From Procambarus clarkii (Eukaryota; Arthropoda; Malacostraca; Decapoda; Cambaridae), in NCBI RefSeq assembly GCF_040958095.1, contig NC_091193.1, positions 27,857,471 to 27,921,470 of the forward strand: DNA of 64,000 nt, in the 5' to 3' direction. Of the stretch, positions 23,096 through 34,191 are shown piece by piece. Numbering within the stretch: the stretch's first letter is position 1; each line of letters begins with the position of its first letter. A program made the translations under genes and the position numbers. A model generated the notes under the pieces. That model was not told the origin of the DNA and ran no database searches. It saw only the letters and a program-made list of their open reading frames with translations.

Positions 23096-24742
23096 GATAA
23101 AATCAGGCATTTTTTCTATTCACTAATGAAGCAATACCCAAAGAAAAATTGGTGAAAATCCTGTAGTGACCTACCTTCTGCTGCTTTTGGCTGCAACAGC
23201 CCTTCTGTCTGTAGATATATAATGGCACCTCCCACTCCAGTCCAGCCAATGAAACCTGATCCAGCAACCTTAGCCCTGAGCTCAAACAACAGTTTGTTGT
23301 AGCTACCATGGAGGCAGAGTACTGTGCTTTACCATCACCAGGACCTCCTGCTGCTACCTCATCTAATCTCCTGACCTGCAGCACCCCACATCTGGCTAGT
23401 CACTTCTCCCTCCAGCTCTGTAATATATTATTTACAGAATAAATTAATTTTGTGTTAATTTGTTCTTTATCCTTCTGTCTGGCTTACCATCTTGGATTAT
23501 GGTACTATAATCCCCCTAGAGTAATGAGAGGTTGGCTGCACTAGCTCATAGGGAAAATGTACATAACCAAGACAGGTCCACATTGTATCTATATGATTGG
23601 GCCAGCCACTGAAAAATGTCACCTTCTACTAACTGTATTAAAAAGCATACAGCACGGTTAAAGTAAAAATAAATAATTTCCTAAAAAATTTAGTAATATC
23701 CACTACTACATGAAAGCAAAAGTATATTAAAAATGCAAAGATCAAATAATCCATAATTTTGAATATGTTGTTTTTTAAATTTAAATGAGATGCAATATAT
23801 TGTATTCAGCCTTTTACTTACATAAAAAATATTTTCTTGTCATGAATATATTTTTGGTTTTATACCCAATTAAACTCTTAGGATATTAAGTCTATTGAAT
23901 TATTAAGGGACGATGAACAAACATGTAAGGTTTGGCGAGCCTAAGCACATTCTTTTCTTTTTTGCACCATGCTCAAAATGTATACCACATAGCGGGCAGA
24001 CACAGTACTCAACTGTACAGCATATGACTCACTGCCAGCCTTGGGCAAGGATTATAAAATAAACTTTGACTATGGTAATTTAATTTGCCCAAAATTACAA
24101 CTTCCAAAAAGCAAAAGATATTTGGGTAGCAATCCATACCTGCTTTCATGTATATATTTTAAATGAGAAAATAGTTCAGTAGTTAATTTAATTTAAATAG
24201 AAATGTAAGCACAAATTTGCAAATAAATGGTACCAACTTAAGTACTGTATGGTACAGCAAATTATATTTATAAACAAACTCTATCTACATGAAACCAAAT
24301 AAAGAAAATCTTTGAGAAAAACTAAAATTATACTTGAGAGCTACTTACTTGAGTACACCTTGCCCTTCTTTAGGCTCCAATGTGACTTCTCTGGTGAAGT
24401 TTGAGTCTATCACTCTCCCAAAACATGAACACTGCCTCTGCTTCACAATAAACTTATGTGGTTCCTTTTCATTATGAGACTTAAAATATGGTTCTATGTT
24501 TAGTATTTGTGAAATAAACATTTAAGGAACTAATAATTTAAAGTACTTTCCTGTTATTCTAAATAATTTCCACATTACTTTCACAGTATCTCATCTGGAT
24601 TTAAAAATATTCAGATGAAATTCAGTAAAAAGAAACATCACCTCAAGATTCACCTATTGTGTGTGCAACTCAACTTGACAGTAGTTCAATTGCAATGTAA
24701 TGTGGATGTTGTTGAAACTTGCTTCGGGGTATCATTGGAAGC
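23096..24742. other. Downstream flank of the host gene, no feature assigned
   Basis: AT-rich sequence without coding blocks; it would contain the 3' UTR of the minus-strand gene ending at 24743. I did not find a convincing minus-strand AATAAA close to the stop. Confidence 0.35.
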
Positions 24743-27700
24743 TCAACGCTTTGTGTTAGATGAAACGCTCCACATTCTTGTGGATGCTGTAGATACCTCA
24801 ATGTTCCGGCCTGCTGCTGAAAATTTAGTGCTCTTGACTCTTGAAATGCTTAATGGCTCAATTAAAAAATTTTGTTGATTCCTTTTACTAATTTGTTTCT
24901 TAAGAGGCCTATCAGCAATTTTATGGATATCAGTTTTCCTCCAAGATAAATAATTAAATTGTGCTTTATCCAAAGCTTTCTGTTGGGTAGAATTACCATT
25001 ATTTTCATTAAACACAGCCTGAAGCACATGGTGTTGAATCAGAAAAACTTCAGCTAAGTAATTATAACATTCAGCCCATTTTTCTAATTTAGCTGCATTG
25101 GCCAGATATATATGCTTCCTACACTTGTCTACTTTCTTCTGGAGCTTTGCCATTTTTTTCATAACCATAGTATTCTTTCTAATGATGCATGATGTCTGCT
25201 TCTCAATGTCAAGAGCTTCATAATGAATTGTTCCCGATTTTGCATCAAAATGATCGACTTTCTTAGTTAATGACTCGTTACATAATGCAGCTGAATGTGA
25301 TAACGTATTAAGCACTGCCCATCTTTTTCTCCAGACCTTGTCAAGATATGTTGCCATACACCCTTCTACTCTTACCTTATTAATCTCCTGTTTAACCATT
25401 TTTTGCAATGTGTTGACCACCTCCTTCAACAGTCTTGTCTTTCTCAATGCTTCCTGCAACTTGCAACCCTCTTTTGATATTCTTTCAAATTTTTTACTAG
25501 CAATTAAATATTCCTGAAACAAATCATCAGACTGAATTGTCAAGGCATTTTTCCTTTCAACATATTTCAAAATGGTCTTTAGTAGTTCATCGTTGTTGAT
25601 TTGGAACCCTCCACTCTGCCTAAGTTTAGAAGCTTTTATCTCAAGTTTATTAGCCAACTTTTGGAATTTCTTTGATTTTCTTAAGAGTTGATTCTTCTTA
25701 TACAAATATATAAATGCTTTCATGCTAGGTCCATCTGGTACAAGCTCAGATCCATTGTCCTCTTGTATCATGGCACTTTTATCTTTAAAAACAGCTGTGT
25801 CCACTTTAGCTTTGGTTTTCATTTTAATATTAAATGTTTTACCATTAAGTATCTCAAGTTTTCTAGTATTACCTATTTCTGGTGCATTTAATTTGATCAC
25901 ATCTTCACGTGAATCACATGCTATGCTCTGAGTGACAGCTGCCCTTGTCAGTGGCCCATCTGTGTTGAGTGACATCACAACATTATTCCTTTGTTTATCA
26001 AGTTCCATTACTGGTCTGTTATTCTTTTCCATTGACTCTGCTGATTTCTTTGAAACATCAATAGACTTTATCACAGGATTTACTACTCTAATGCGTTTCT
26101 TTCCTATACAATGAGGTAGTTTCCGTTTCCATGAGGGACCTGCACTTTGTGTCTTCTCTGCTAACGTGAGTTCCCTGTCTCGGGGCATGCATGCCTTCTG
26201 TAGTGGATCTACTGTCATCGAAGGTTCCTTTGTCATTACTTTATGTAATTCATCAACTCTGCTCATTACATCCTGTTTTTTCACGAGTTGCGAGGCATTT
26301 AATGACTGTGACGAACTCTTTTGGTACTTTTCTACATTCTGAGATTCGGCCATTGGCTGCAGGGGCAAAGATGATGTTCTTCTGTGCATGTCTTCCATTG
26401 GTTTCAACTGCTGACTGGCAAAGGACTTTACTGACTTACCCTCAGTTTCATTTGTTGTCTGCTGTGCTTCAGTGTTTTTTATTTGCTGGATAATAATTGC
26501 ATTTCCTTTCTTTTCCAACTCTCCTATCGTATTCACTATACAAATAATCACATGTGGCAATACTGACTTAGCCTTAGTTTCATTTGTCTTCGTTGAGTGG
26601 ACGACTTTCACTTCTTTTTCTAGTTTTCTTGTTATCTTCAGTAATGGAATATCAAACTGTGGCTGTACTTTCCTTTCCCTAATTTCATTTTCTGTTTTCT
26701 GTAATTCACTTATATTTACTGCCTGGGTAGTATTCACTATGTTGAATGATGCTTCGGCTATTGGTTTCAGTGAAAGAATACCACTCTGTGGTATTACTGT
26801 CTTTGCCTTACACCCATATACAGCATTTGGTGATTCAGTCACATTCAGTCCCTGGGCAGTATTCATAACTACCTTGGTATGCGGTTCTCCTGCTGCCTTC
26901 ACCAGTGCAATATCACATTGTTCCTCAACTGTCTTTGCCTTAAATACACTTGTTGCCTTCTGTAATTCAGTTTGCTTTAGTGACAGGCTAATATTCACTT
27001 CTACCGTCTTCAGAGTGTCTGCTGCTGTATTGTCCGACTGCATAGAAATATGCAGCACTATTATTTTTTCTTTAGTCATATTTCCTGTCTTCTGTGGTTT
27101 AATTTTCTTAAATGGCAGCTCAACATTTTCTTTCTTTAGCAGCTGTATATCATTCTCTGCTTTCTTCAATGAATGTATGGCATTCTTTGCTTTTTTCAAT
27201 GGTTGTTGAACATTCTCTGCTTTCTTCAGTGGCTGTAAAACATTCTCCGCTTTCTGCGATGGTTGTATTAACTTATCTGCTTTCTTCAACAGTTTTTTAT
27301 CATTCTCTGCATTATTCAATGGTTGTATAACATTCCCTGCATTCTTTAATGGGTGTATAACATTTTGTACTTTCTTCAATGGTTGTTGAATATTCTCTAC
27401 TTTCATCAATGGTTGTATAACATTTTCTGCTTTCTTCAATGAGTGTATAACATTCTCTACTATTTTCAATGACTGTTGACCATTCTCTGCTTTCTTTAGC
27501 TGTTTTTGACCATTCTTTGCTTTCTTCAAAGGCTTTAGATCATTCTCTGCTTTCTTCAATTGCTTTAGATCATTCTCTGCTTTCTTCAATGGCTTATTTA
27601 GATCATTCTCTGCTAACTTCAATGGCTTTGGATCATTCTCTGCTTTCTTCAATGGCTTTAGATCATTCTCTGCTTTCTTCAATGGCTTTAGATCATTCTC

Positions 27701-28828
27701 TGCTTTCTTCAATGACTTCAGATTATTCTCTGCTTTCTTCAATGGTTGTTGAACATTCTCTCCTGTTTTCTTAAAAGCATGTTTAGCATTAGCATCTTCT
27801 TTTAACAGATGTTTGACATCTTCCACTTTATGTATCATTACTGTTGTGTTCTCTGACTGTGAAGCACACTCTGACAGACATTTGTTGGATTTTATTAGTA
27901 TCCGGGTAACCTTTCCATATTCGGTGCATGATCCCATTGGCCTTTTGGTTTGCAATAATAACTCGGTATCAGTGAATGTGTGTGGGGTATGTGCTCCTAT
28001 TTGAGAACCACAAGCATGCCAGAAAGTATTATTACTGGTGTAATGATTTATGTTTTCTTGAGACACAACTGCCTGCTCTACTTTAGTAATACATTCAGAA
28101 CTTTTATTATGAGGACACATTCTTGTATAATTGTGTTCTACCATTATATTAATTAGGGGATTATTTACCATCTTTAATTGCTTATCTTTCTTGTGTAAAG
28201 AGCTATCTCCTTTCCTTAATTGCTTACATTCTTGCTCCAATAAGGTTTCTTCACTTTGAAATTCCTGCACTTTACCGAGTGATTTAGCAGCCTTCTCTGT
28301 TGGGCGTTCTGAAGTTGTTAGTACAGGTATGTCCAATGGATTTTGTAATGCCTCTTCTAGCCTCTCAAACAGCTCATTTTTATTCTTTACATGGAGATCT
28401 ATTTCCAGTAATGACTCGCCAAAGTCATGTGGTTCTAATGTATTCATTTGTTCTTTCTCCGCACACAACGGCCCTCCCTTCTCCACCTGATCAGTTTTGT
28501 TCTTCACTGACTTTCCTTCATTTAATAATAACTCATCTTCCTTCTCTAATGAATTTTTCAGTTTCAATATTTCTGTCACTTTTGAATCTGTGTTTAAGCC
28601 TACCTTGACCTTTTGTATAAACGGTTTACTAGTATTAACTGTAGATACTCCAGTGTGTAATGAATCCTCTCCCTTCATCAGAAGGATTCTCTTCTGTCCG
28701 TGAGAATTTTTTGTCAATTTCCCTGTTTCTGTTCTCTGTGGCCAAGTTACATTCTTTATTGGCACACCATCCTGCTTCAGAACATCACTGCCCTTCTTGG
28801 GGTACTCTCCATCCATCTTTATAAGCTC
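24743..28828 (-). CDS. Uncharacterised large host protein with KKAEN-type repeats (single long exon)
   Basis: An uninterrupted 1357-codon frame runs from an ATG at 28816; four more in-frame codons reach a candidate splice acceptor at 28829, so coding may start in an upstream exon. The N-terminal ~340 residues are Lys/Glu-rich. Residues ~345-575 are a tandem repeat of about 10 residues with the pattern PLKKAENDLK. A Ser/Thr-rich middle follows. The C-terminal ~350 residues (IYLYKKNQLLRKSKKFQKLA through KKMAKLQKKVDKCRKHIYLA) are highly charged and probably helical or coiled coil. No signal peptide, membrane segment, zinc finger or transposon domain is visible. Length without a stop in AT-rich DNA, conventional amino acid use and the splice site support a real gene. 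I do not recognise the family; a structural or chromatin/cytoskeleton scaffold is only a guess. Confidence 0.7.
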   Translation of the reverse strand, partial: ELIKMDGEYPKKGSDVLKQDGVPIKNVTWPQRTETGKLTKNSHGQKRILLMKGEDSLHTGVSTVNTSKPFIQKVKVGLNTDSKVTEILKLKNSLEKEDELLLNEGKSVKNKTDQVEKGGPLCAEKEQMNTLEPHDFGESLLEIDLHVKNKNELFERLEEALQNPLDIPVLTTSERPTEKAAKSLGKVQEFQSEETLLEQECKQLRKGDSSLHKKDKQLKMVNNPLINIMVEHNYTRMCPHNKSSECITKVEQAVVSQENINHYTSNNTFWHACGSQIGAHTPHTFTDTELLLQTKRPMGSCTEYGKVTRILIKSNKCLSECASQSENTTVMIHKVEDVKHLLKEDANAKHAFKKTGENVQQPLKKAENNLKSLKKAENDLKPLKKAENDLKPLKKAENDPKPLKLAENDLNKPLKKAENDLKQLKKAENDLKPLKKAKNGQKQLKKAENGQQSLKIVENVIHSLKKAENVIQPLMKVENIQQPLKKVQNVIHPLKNAGNVIQPLNNAENDKKLLKKADKLIQPSQKAENVLQPLKKAENVQQPLKKAKNAIHSLKKAENDIQLLKKENVELPFKKIKPQKTGNMTKEKIIVLHISMQSDNTAADTLKTVEVNISLSLKQTELQKATSVFKAKTVEEQCDIALVKAAGEPHTKVVMNTAQGLNVTESPNAVYGCKAKTVIPQSGILSLKPIAEASFNIVNTTQAVNISELQKTENEIRERKVQPQFDIPLLKITRKLEKEVKVVHSTKTNETKAKSVLPHVIICIVNTIGELEKKGNAIIIQQIKNTEAQQTTNETEGKSVKSFASQQLKPMEDMHRRTSSLPLQPMAESQNVEKYQKSSSQSLNASQLVKKQDVMSRVDELHKVMTKEPSMTVDPLQKACMPRDRELTLAEKTQSAGPSWKRKLPHCIGKKRIRVVNPVIKSIDVSKKSAESMEKNNRPVMELDKQRNNVVMSLNTDGPLTRAAVTQSIACDSREDVIKLNAPEIGNTRKLEILNGKTFNIKMKTKAKVDTAVFKDKSAMIQEDNGSELVPDGPSMKAFIYLYKKNQLLRKSKKFQKLANKLEIKASKLRQSGGFQINNDELLKTILKYVERKNALTIQSDDLFQEYLIASKKFERISKEGCKLQEALRKTRLLKEVVNTLQKMVKQEINKVRVEGCMATYLDKVWRKRWAVLNTLSHSAALCNESLTKKVDHFDAKSGTIHYEALDIEKQTSCIIRKNTMVMKKMAKLQKKVDKCRKHIYLANAAKLEKWAECYNYLAEVFLIQHHVLQAVFNENNGNSTQQKALDKAQFNYLSWRKTDIHKIADRPLKKQISKRNQQNFLIEPLSISRVKSTKFSAAGRNIEVSTASTRMWSVSSNTKR
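27100..27760 (-). repeat. In-frame ~30-bp coding minisatellite
   Basis: About 20 units of roughly 30 bp (some 33 or 36) encode variants of KKAENDLKPL, KKAENVIQPL and KKAENVQQPL. Unit lengths stay multiples of three, so the reading frame is kept. Confidence 0.85.
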
Positions 28829-28842
28829 CTGAAAATAATTAG
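28829..28842 (-). promoter_or_regulatory. Candidate 3' splice acceptor of the large host exon
   Basis: On the minus strand AATTATTTTCAG precedes GAGCTTATAAAG and then the ATG at 28816. The pyrimidine tract is short but AG is well placed, and the four codons before the ATG stay in frame. Confidence 0.5.
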
Positions 28843-30796
28843 AGACTGCTAATTAAAATATATCTCTTAGTAGAGTACAGTACTGTATATGATTTGATCT
28901 CAGTTTGTTTAAAAGAAATTTCTTATGGAGACGCAGAAAAAACACACAATTAACCTCACTTTTTCTTTACTTTTTAAGTTCATCACCACAAGATGCCAAC
29001 AAAATCTTATTCTAACTGATCATTCATGCTACCAGACCCATGGATTTAAAAAAAAAATTATTTGGCAAACTTACACAAAGTGCAGGTTATCTTTGGAAGT
29101 TTCTGTATACTTTATCTGTGTAAATTAGCCTGTCTCAGTCAATGCATTAACAAGACTGATATTATACAGGCCAAAATACGGGACCAAGAGAGAGCCGTTA
29201 CCCCCTTGACAAGCTAAACTTATGAAAAAACGTTGTGATTCAATATTGCAGTGATCACATACAACTTCAGTTTCTCTTTAAACTGAAAGATTGAACTTTC
29301 AGATTTTGACCTTCTTAAAGTGAAACTTTAAACTCTAAACTCTGTTTTCTAGTTGAGATACCGAGTTTTTATCCTTATAATATACTGTAGGTCCTGTTAT
29401 GACCTACAGTATAGGTTAAAATGTGACCTTGAAGGAAAAAATCTTCCAAGTCGGAGCCAAACACATTTTTTTGTTTTGCTTTGTTTTGGGGACGACATTA
29501 TAGTTTTGTACTATGAGCTAAATTACAGTTCTTATTTGAAGGTTTCTGCAATACCTTTCAATGGTGAAAAATCAATATAAAAATATACGGTACACATTAA
29601 GTACTGTATAGGAAGCCTCTTAGGCTTATTGAAGGCCCCTTAGGCCACCTACAGACCTTCTAAGGCAGCAACCCACAACACTTTACTAAACTCCAGTCTA
29701 AGTGAACATAGGCATCAAGTGAAAGGATATGTTGCCCAAACACTGAATAATAACTGAATAATAAGACAATAACTGAACCAGGAACTTTTCAGCTCTGACC
29801 CCCAACTGCATTTACCAGTGCTACAGAGCCTTTAATATTATGCATTCATAAATTATTATAACTATAATTTCCAAAGCATTAGAGAATCTTTCAACTGGAT
29901 GGCAGTACAGTATTTCTTGCTACCCCTCATTATCTTCATTTATGAATAAGTGAAGAGTTCCTTGCAATTTTGTTGTTTGTTCTAACCACTGGAGTAGACA
30001 CCATACAGAAATAATAATATAATATTTTATTTACATGTACAATGGATCAGATTACAGGAGTTGCTTGTTAAATGCAATATTTGTATACATTACAACACCA
30101 TTATTTATGCAAAGGGTTTTGGACAAAACTTAAGATAGAGTAAATGATTTGACATTTTTTGGCGGGAGTACATAATGCTGGTGGTCGGACACCAACACCT
30201 TTACCAGAGTGTTCATGACACAGGCCAATGAGAAAGGATATACACTTGTAGTTATATTTGTATATTATACCTAATGAATTATGAGTACAAGGGTCCTCGA
30301 GTAAATGTGACATTGTACAGCATGATAGTGATAGTAGTAGTAGTAGTGGTAGTGGTAGGCATTCCTCAGTCTCAGGAAACTATGGAGTTGCTCTCTGGTT
30401 GTTGGTCTGGAGTGGCCTCTCCAGGGCCCAAAGCCAGGTTAGGTTGATACAGGGAAGAAGCTGTCACCCATGCAGCTGATCCTCTTTCTCCACGGTGCCG
30501 AAAGTCTCCAATGAAAAGGCAAACGCTAATACGATTGGTTCCAGCACCGTCGCAGGAACTGTCAGAACGAGATTGAAGGCAGCAACGAGCTGCCCTAGGG
30601 GCTCCAGCTCTGGAGTTTACCTCGAAGTTGGTAAAATAAGGCACAGGGACTCCAAACCCGGAAACCACCGTGGTTGAGGCCGGAGAAGAACCACCAAAGG
30701 CAAAGAAGGGCAAAAATGACCCCAGCCTCCTGAATCAGAGCTTGGGCTGCACGAGCCCCAGGAGGTGAAAGTTTGAACCCCTCATCTATGGGTTCC
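28843..30796. other. No gene recognised; probable intron/upstream flank
   Basis: Mostly AT-rich. It contains the hairpin at 29382-29412. Around 30000-30060 on the minus strand an AATAAA-bearing end (GTACATGTAAATAAAATA) may be the 3' end of an old retroelement. A more GC-balanced block at 30350-30790 has open minus-strand frames of 70-110 codons that I could not identify. Confidence 0.35.
29382..29412. repeat. 12-bp perfect inverted repeat
   Basis: ATACTGTAGGTC at 29382-29393 is mirrored by GACCTACAGTAT at 29401-29412 with a 7-base loop. Confidence 0.7.
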
Positions 30797-30999
30797 AGAC
30801 AGAGATTGTCACAGCCCCCTTTCACCCAAGGCCTGCTTCCTTCATGACCCAGCAGAAGGAAGAGTAATAATTATTTATTACAACATTTATTATTATAATT
30901 ATTATTATAATAATATAATTAATAATTATTACTTTTCCTTCTGCTGGGTCATAAAGGAAGCCGGCCTTGGGTGAAAGGGGGCTGTGACGATCTCTGTCT
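30797..30999. repeat. 203-bp hairpin with AT-rich centre
   Basis: Arms of about 80 bp (starting AGACAGAGATTGTCACAGCC at 30797 and closing at 30999) are near-perfect inverted copies around an ATT/TAA-rich centre (30870-30930). This is MITE-like; no target duplication was identified. Confidence 0.8.
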
Positions 31000-31021
31000 G
31001 TCTCTGTCTGTGTCATTTGCA

Positions 31022-31220
31022 TGACACAGGAGAATGTATATAGTGTGAATATTTAGCATGTTAAGAGATTTGAACAAAGAAGCTTTGAGTTGCCTGAAAA
31101 CAAAAATTGTTATAACTCTTGATAGATTTTTGATAGTTGGTGAGTGTGAGGTAGTTTGCAGTGATTAAAACTGATACCTTAAGTGAGGTAGGGATAAATT
31201 AGTGAGTAATTAGAGGGCTT
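31022..31220 (-). pseudogene. Possible LINE RT C-terminal relic
   Basis: The minus strand gives LFKSLNMLNIHTIYIL, similar to LLKSLNMLDIKSLHIL of the LINE at 10.5 kb, and a preceding SPLITH resembling RPLITQ. Frames are broken and only short blocks match. Confidence 0.45.
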
Positions 31221-31775
31221 TACAAAATATATAAATACTGAACCAACTATGTAACCATTGTAATGTGATCCTCTGTATTTTTTATAAAATGATTGTTATT
31301 ATTATTATTATAATTACCTGTACAGTATTACATAATTACAATAGAACCACAGTGTGGTGACATATCTGATTTTGTTATAGTATGCTGACCATTTTAGGTA
31401 CTTTTATGGTTGTGTTGTATGTTTGCATTAACGTTAAGTACACTGTTGATGTACAGTGCCTAGGAACCTTTCCTATTTTCCTCTAAATCTTTATATTTTT
31501 TACTTCTGTTTCATTAGATGATTTGTTTTTACAAATAAGATGTAATGTCTTTTCTATGCTTACCTGTGAGCTTTTTGGTTGTGGGATAAGACTAAAAAAG
31601 ATGAAGGTACAGTATAGACTTAGTTCTATGTTCTTCAGTATAGACCATCATAGAACTAAGTCGACTCTCATACCACGAACAGTTGAGGGACACAGAGCTC
31701 ACTCGTATAATAATGTAGAAATGCAACTAATTCCGTATATTGTTAATTTTATCTCTTTATACCTGAATTTACCAG
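31221..31775. other. No gene recognised
   Basis: AT-rich, with a small ATT run near 31290. No coding evidence. Confidence 0.4.
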
Positions 31776-32070
31776 AGGGCCACTAACATACTAGTGCCTT
31801 GATGTGAACAGGAAAATGGTGGCTTGTCAAACGTCCCCCACATTTGACCTAATGATTTTTTCCAGCTGGATTTTAAAATTTAACAGAGTTTTGGCATTTA
31901 TGGCTTCGGCGGGTAGGCAGTTACATGGTTTAATAACCCTGTGGGTGAAAAAGCATCTTCTGTTTTCAGTCCTGAATTGTGGCTTGTTGAGCTTGAAATT
32001 GTTGCTCCTTTTTTGTGTTACATCTGACCTTTGGAAGAAACTGTCTGGATCAACATCCAAATTGTTCAGT
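31776..32070 (-). pseudogene. CR1-like LINE C-terminal fragment
   Basis: A 77-codon minus-strand block reads DPDSFFQRSDVTQKRSNNFK, then FRTENRRCFFTHRVIKP and FKIQLEKIIRSN, the same C-terminal module as at 22.8-23.05 kb. The 3' end runs to the AGAGGGCCAC segment near 31776. RT catalytic motifs are absent. Confidence 0.8.
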
Positions 32071-32189
32071 AATTAGTTTGTATACTAATACATATACTGT
32101 CACACTGATTGGTTGTTATACTGATGTACATATTATATCACATGAATTCAATTTCTGATACAATTTACCTACCATTATGCTTATTTGCT

Positions 32190-32312
32190 AGTTTAAGGAC
32201 GTGACTGAAATGCTATGCATACTAGTGGCTTTACAAGAATGCACTACTCGACCACCAACATATGTACTTTAACAACCGATTGTATCTTCTTGTATATGAA
32301 TAAATCAATAAA
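32190..32312 (+). mobile_element. LINE 3'-tail fragment (tail type A)
   Basis: TTTAAGGACGTGACTGAAATGCT, ACTAGTGGCTTTACAAG and CTTCTTGTATATGAATAAAT match the type-A tails at 3.3 and 54.6 kb. It lies tail to tail with the next fragment across an AAT tract. Confidence 0.7.
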
Positions 32313-32336
32313 TAATAATAATAATAATAATAATAA

Positions 32337-32785
32337 TTTTATTTAGGTAAGGTACATACATAGAGATTTTACAAAGTTTGTTGGCTTTATAGATAGAGCT
32401 AGTACATACAATGCCTAAAGCCACTATTACGCAAAGCGTTTCGGGCAGGAAAAACATTAATGACTAAAGCTTAAAACTAATGGGTAAAAATAAGATGTGT
32501 TGAGTACAAATAAAAATAGAGGTAAAAGAGGGGAAAACATTGTTGAAAAAGCAGCACAAATACAATTACAAATTATTACAGAAAATTACATTCAAAGAGC
32601 GTTGATTTGAAAAACAAAAAAAACAAAAATCATACATGGGTTGACAACAGAGGGGTAAGGTGAGTTACAGGGAATTTATTAGGTATAGCTTCGTTTTTAA
32701 CTTAAACTGGTTGAGAGAGGTACAGTCTTTATCATGGTTGGGAAGGTCATTCCACATTCTGGGCCCCTTGATTTGTAGAGCATAA
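32337..32785 (-). pseudogene. LINE 3' end with ORF2 C-terminus (tail type B)
   Basis: The minus strand matches the LINE at 10 kb: ALQIKGPRMWNDLPNH, then CTSLNQFKLKTKLYLINSL ending at 32665, a 3' UTR and a type-B tail with the GCCCGAAACGCT core at 32417-32447. It is 5'-truncated at about 32785. Confidence 0.85.
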
Positions 32786-33150
32786 ACACTGCAAATCAGA
32801 CATGACAGGGCTGATCTCATTGAAACATTTAAAACACTAAACAATTTGGAATGAACAATTTGGAGGATCTTGATCCAGACCACTTCTTTAAAAGGTCAAA
32901 TGTGCCACATACTTTGTGGCTTCAAGCTCAACAAGCCACAATGTAGGACAGCGACCCGATGCTATTTTTTCCATCAATTTTCCCAATAATTTTGGTACAG
33001 TATTTATGATGAAACCATCAATGTTAAGACACTGCTGTTCAAAATCTAAGTAGAAAAAATCAGGAAAAATGGGGAAACCTTTGACAAGCTGGCAGGTTCC
33101 TATCCCTATCAAGACCCATATAGATGGTGGCCCTCGGATAAATTCAGGAA
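32783..33150 (+). pseudogene. CR1-like LINE C-terminal fragment, decayed
   Basis: Broken plus-strand frames give HDRADLIETFKTLNNL, FKLNKPQCRTATRCYFF and NVKTLLF, the module found at 22.8 and 31.8 kb, ending in a GGTGGCCCTC segment near 33130. Confidence 0.75.
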
Positions 33151-33185
33151 AGATTAGAATTATTAGGCAGGTCCCCATTTGGCTG

Positions 33186-33467
33186 TTTTTTTTTTTTTTT
33201 TGAGATATATACAAGAGTTGTTACATTCTTGTACAGCCACTAGTACGCGTAGCGTTTCGGGCAAGTCCTTAATCCTATGGTCCCTGGAATACGATCCCCT
33301 GCCGCGAAGAATCGTTTTTTCATCCAAGTACACATTTTACTGTTGCGTTAAACAGAGGCTACAGTTAAGGAATTGCGCCCAGTAAATCCTCCCCGGCCAG
33401 GATACAAACCCATGACAGCGCTCGCGGAACGCCAGGCGAGTGTCTTACCACTATGCCACGGAGACTG
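33186..33467 (-). mobile_element. tRNA-derived SINE, full length
   Basis: On the minus strand a tRNA-like head begins near 33467 (GTGGCATAGTGGTAAGACAC as A-box region and GGGTTTGTATCC as B box), followed by a ~130-bp body and a tail with GCCCGAAACGCTACGCGTA, CTAGTGGCTGTACAAGAATG and a 15-base poly-A. RNA polymerase III would transcribe it from the tRNA-like boxes. Its tail matches the 3' end of the type-A LINE. Confidence 0.85.
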
Positions 33468-33714
33468 TAAATGTTAGTTAGTTTGTTAGTTTATTACTAG
33501 CTCAAACTGTGAATGTAGAAAATTTATATTGTAATGGTATTTGCTGTAGTTACCTTGTGTGAATTAGTTTTGAAATACCTAAATTCATTTGCATAATAAA
33601 TAACTGTACCCCTCCTATCTTGGTAAGATTTGTGGATACCTATGTAACCAGGCAGGGTTATGAACATGAAAATACTGTACACAGCCCCTATTAAGAAACA
33701 TAGTCTCTTTACAT
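33468..33714. other. Unassigned spacer
   Basis: AT-rich, no coding evidence. Confidence 0.4.
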
Positions 33715-33832
33715 AAACAGACCATCACCAGTTCTGCCCGAAATGCTATGTATGTTAGTGGCTTTGCAAGAATGTAAAAATACTAATCATATGTAACCTC
33801 ACAATCCCATTGCACCTTCTTGTAAATAAAAA
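33715..33832 (+). mobile_element. LINE 3'-tail fragment (tail type A)
   Basis: TGCCCGAAATGCT, TTAGTGGCTTTGCAAGAATG and CACCTTCTTGTAAATAAAA match the type-A tail. Confidence 0.7.
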
Positions 33833-33845
33833 TTATTATCATTAT

Positions 33846-34000
33846 CACCAGAGACATCCTGACAAATAATACCAAAATAATAGACAAATACAGTAACAAC
33901 AGAAGACTGGACATTGGCAAGGCACTATACATCAAGCAAACAAAGCCATGTATCAATAGCTAACTGACACCAAATTACACTGCCAACTTCCAGAACATGA
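33846..34000 (+). pseudogene. Penelope-like GIY-YIG C-terminal fragment
   Basis: The plus strand reads TRDILTNNTKIIDKYSNNRR, then LDIGKALYIKQTKPCINS and a stop, aligning with TREIFANNTEIIDRYSDSKR and LDIYEALHMKKSTPAINS of the element at 15.2 kb. Only the last ~50 residues remain and the catalytic part is missing. The divergence indicates a different Penelope lineage or an older copy. Confidence 0.8.
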
Positions 34001-34077
34001 CAGAACATACAACATACTGCACCAGCTATCATGCAAACAGGATATTGAAAAGATACAATGAAAAAACAAAAAATCAA

Positions 34078-34191
34078 AATGTTTATTTAGGTAAGGTACA
34101 TAAAAGAGATTTTACAAAGAGTGTTGGATTTATAGTTAGGGCTAGTATATACAATGCCTAAAGCCACTATTACGCAAAGCGTTTCGGGCAT
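34078..34191 (-). mobile_element. LINE 3'-tail fragment (tail type B)
   Basis: TTTATTTAGGTAAGGTACAT, GCTAGTATATACAATGCC and AAAGCCACTATTACGC followed by AAAGCGTTTCGGGC match the minus-strand type-B tail. Confidence 0.75.

Noticed and set aside
26472..27774. Plus-strand ORFs of 245 and 101 codons
   Set aside because: They are antisense shadows of the KKAEN repeat and flanking coding sequence of the large minus-strand gene.
30372..30825. Minus-strand ORFs of 113 and 76 codons in a GC-balanced block
   Set aside because: I considered a host exon, but the two frames overlap, neither shows a recognisable domain, and no splice sites support either one.
33390..33467. tRNA gene on the minus strand
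   Set aside because: The head has A- and B-box-like words but an irregular anticodon arm, and it continues into a SINE body and LINE-like tail.
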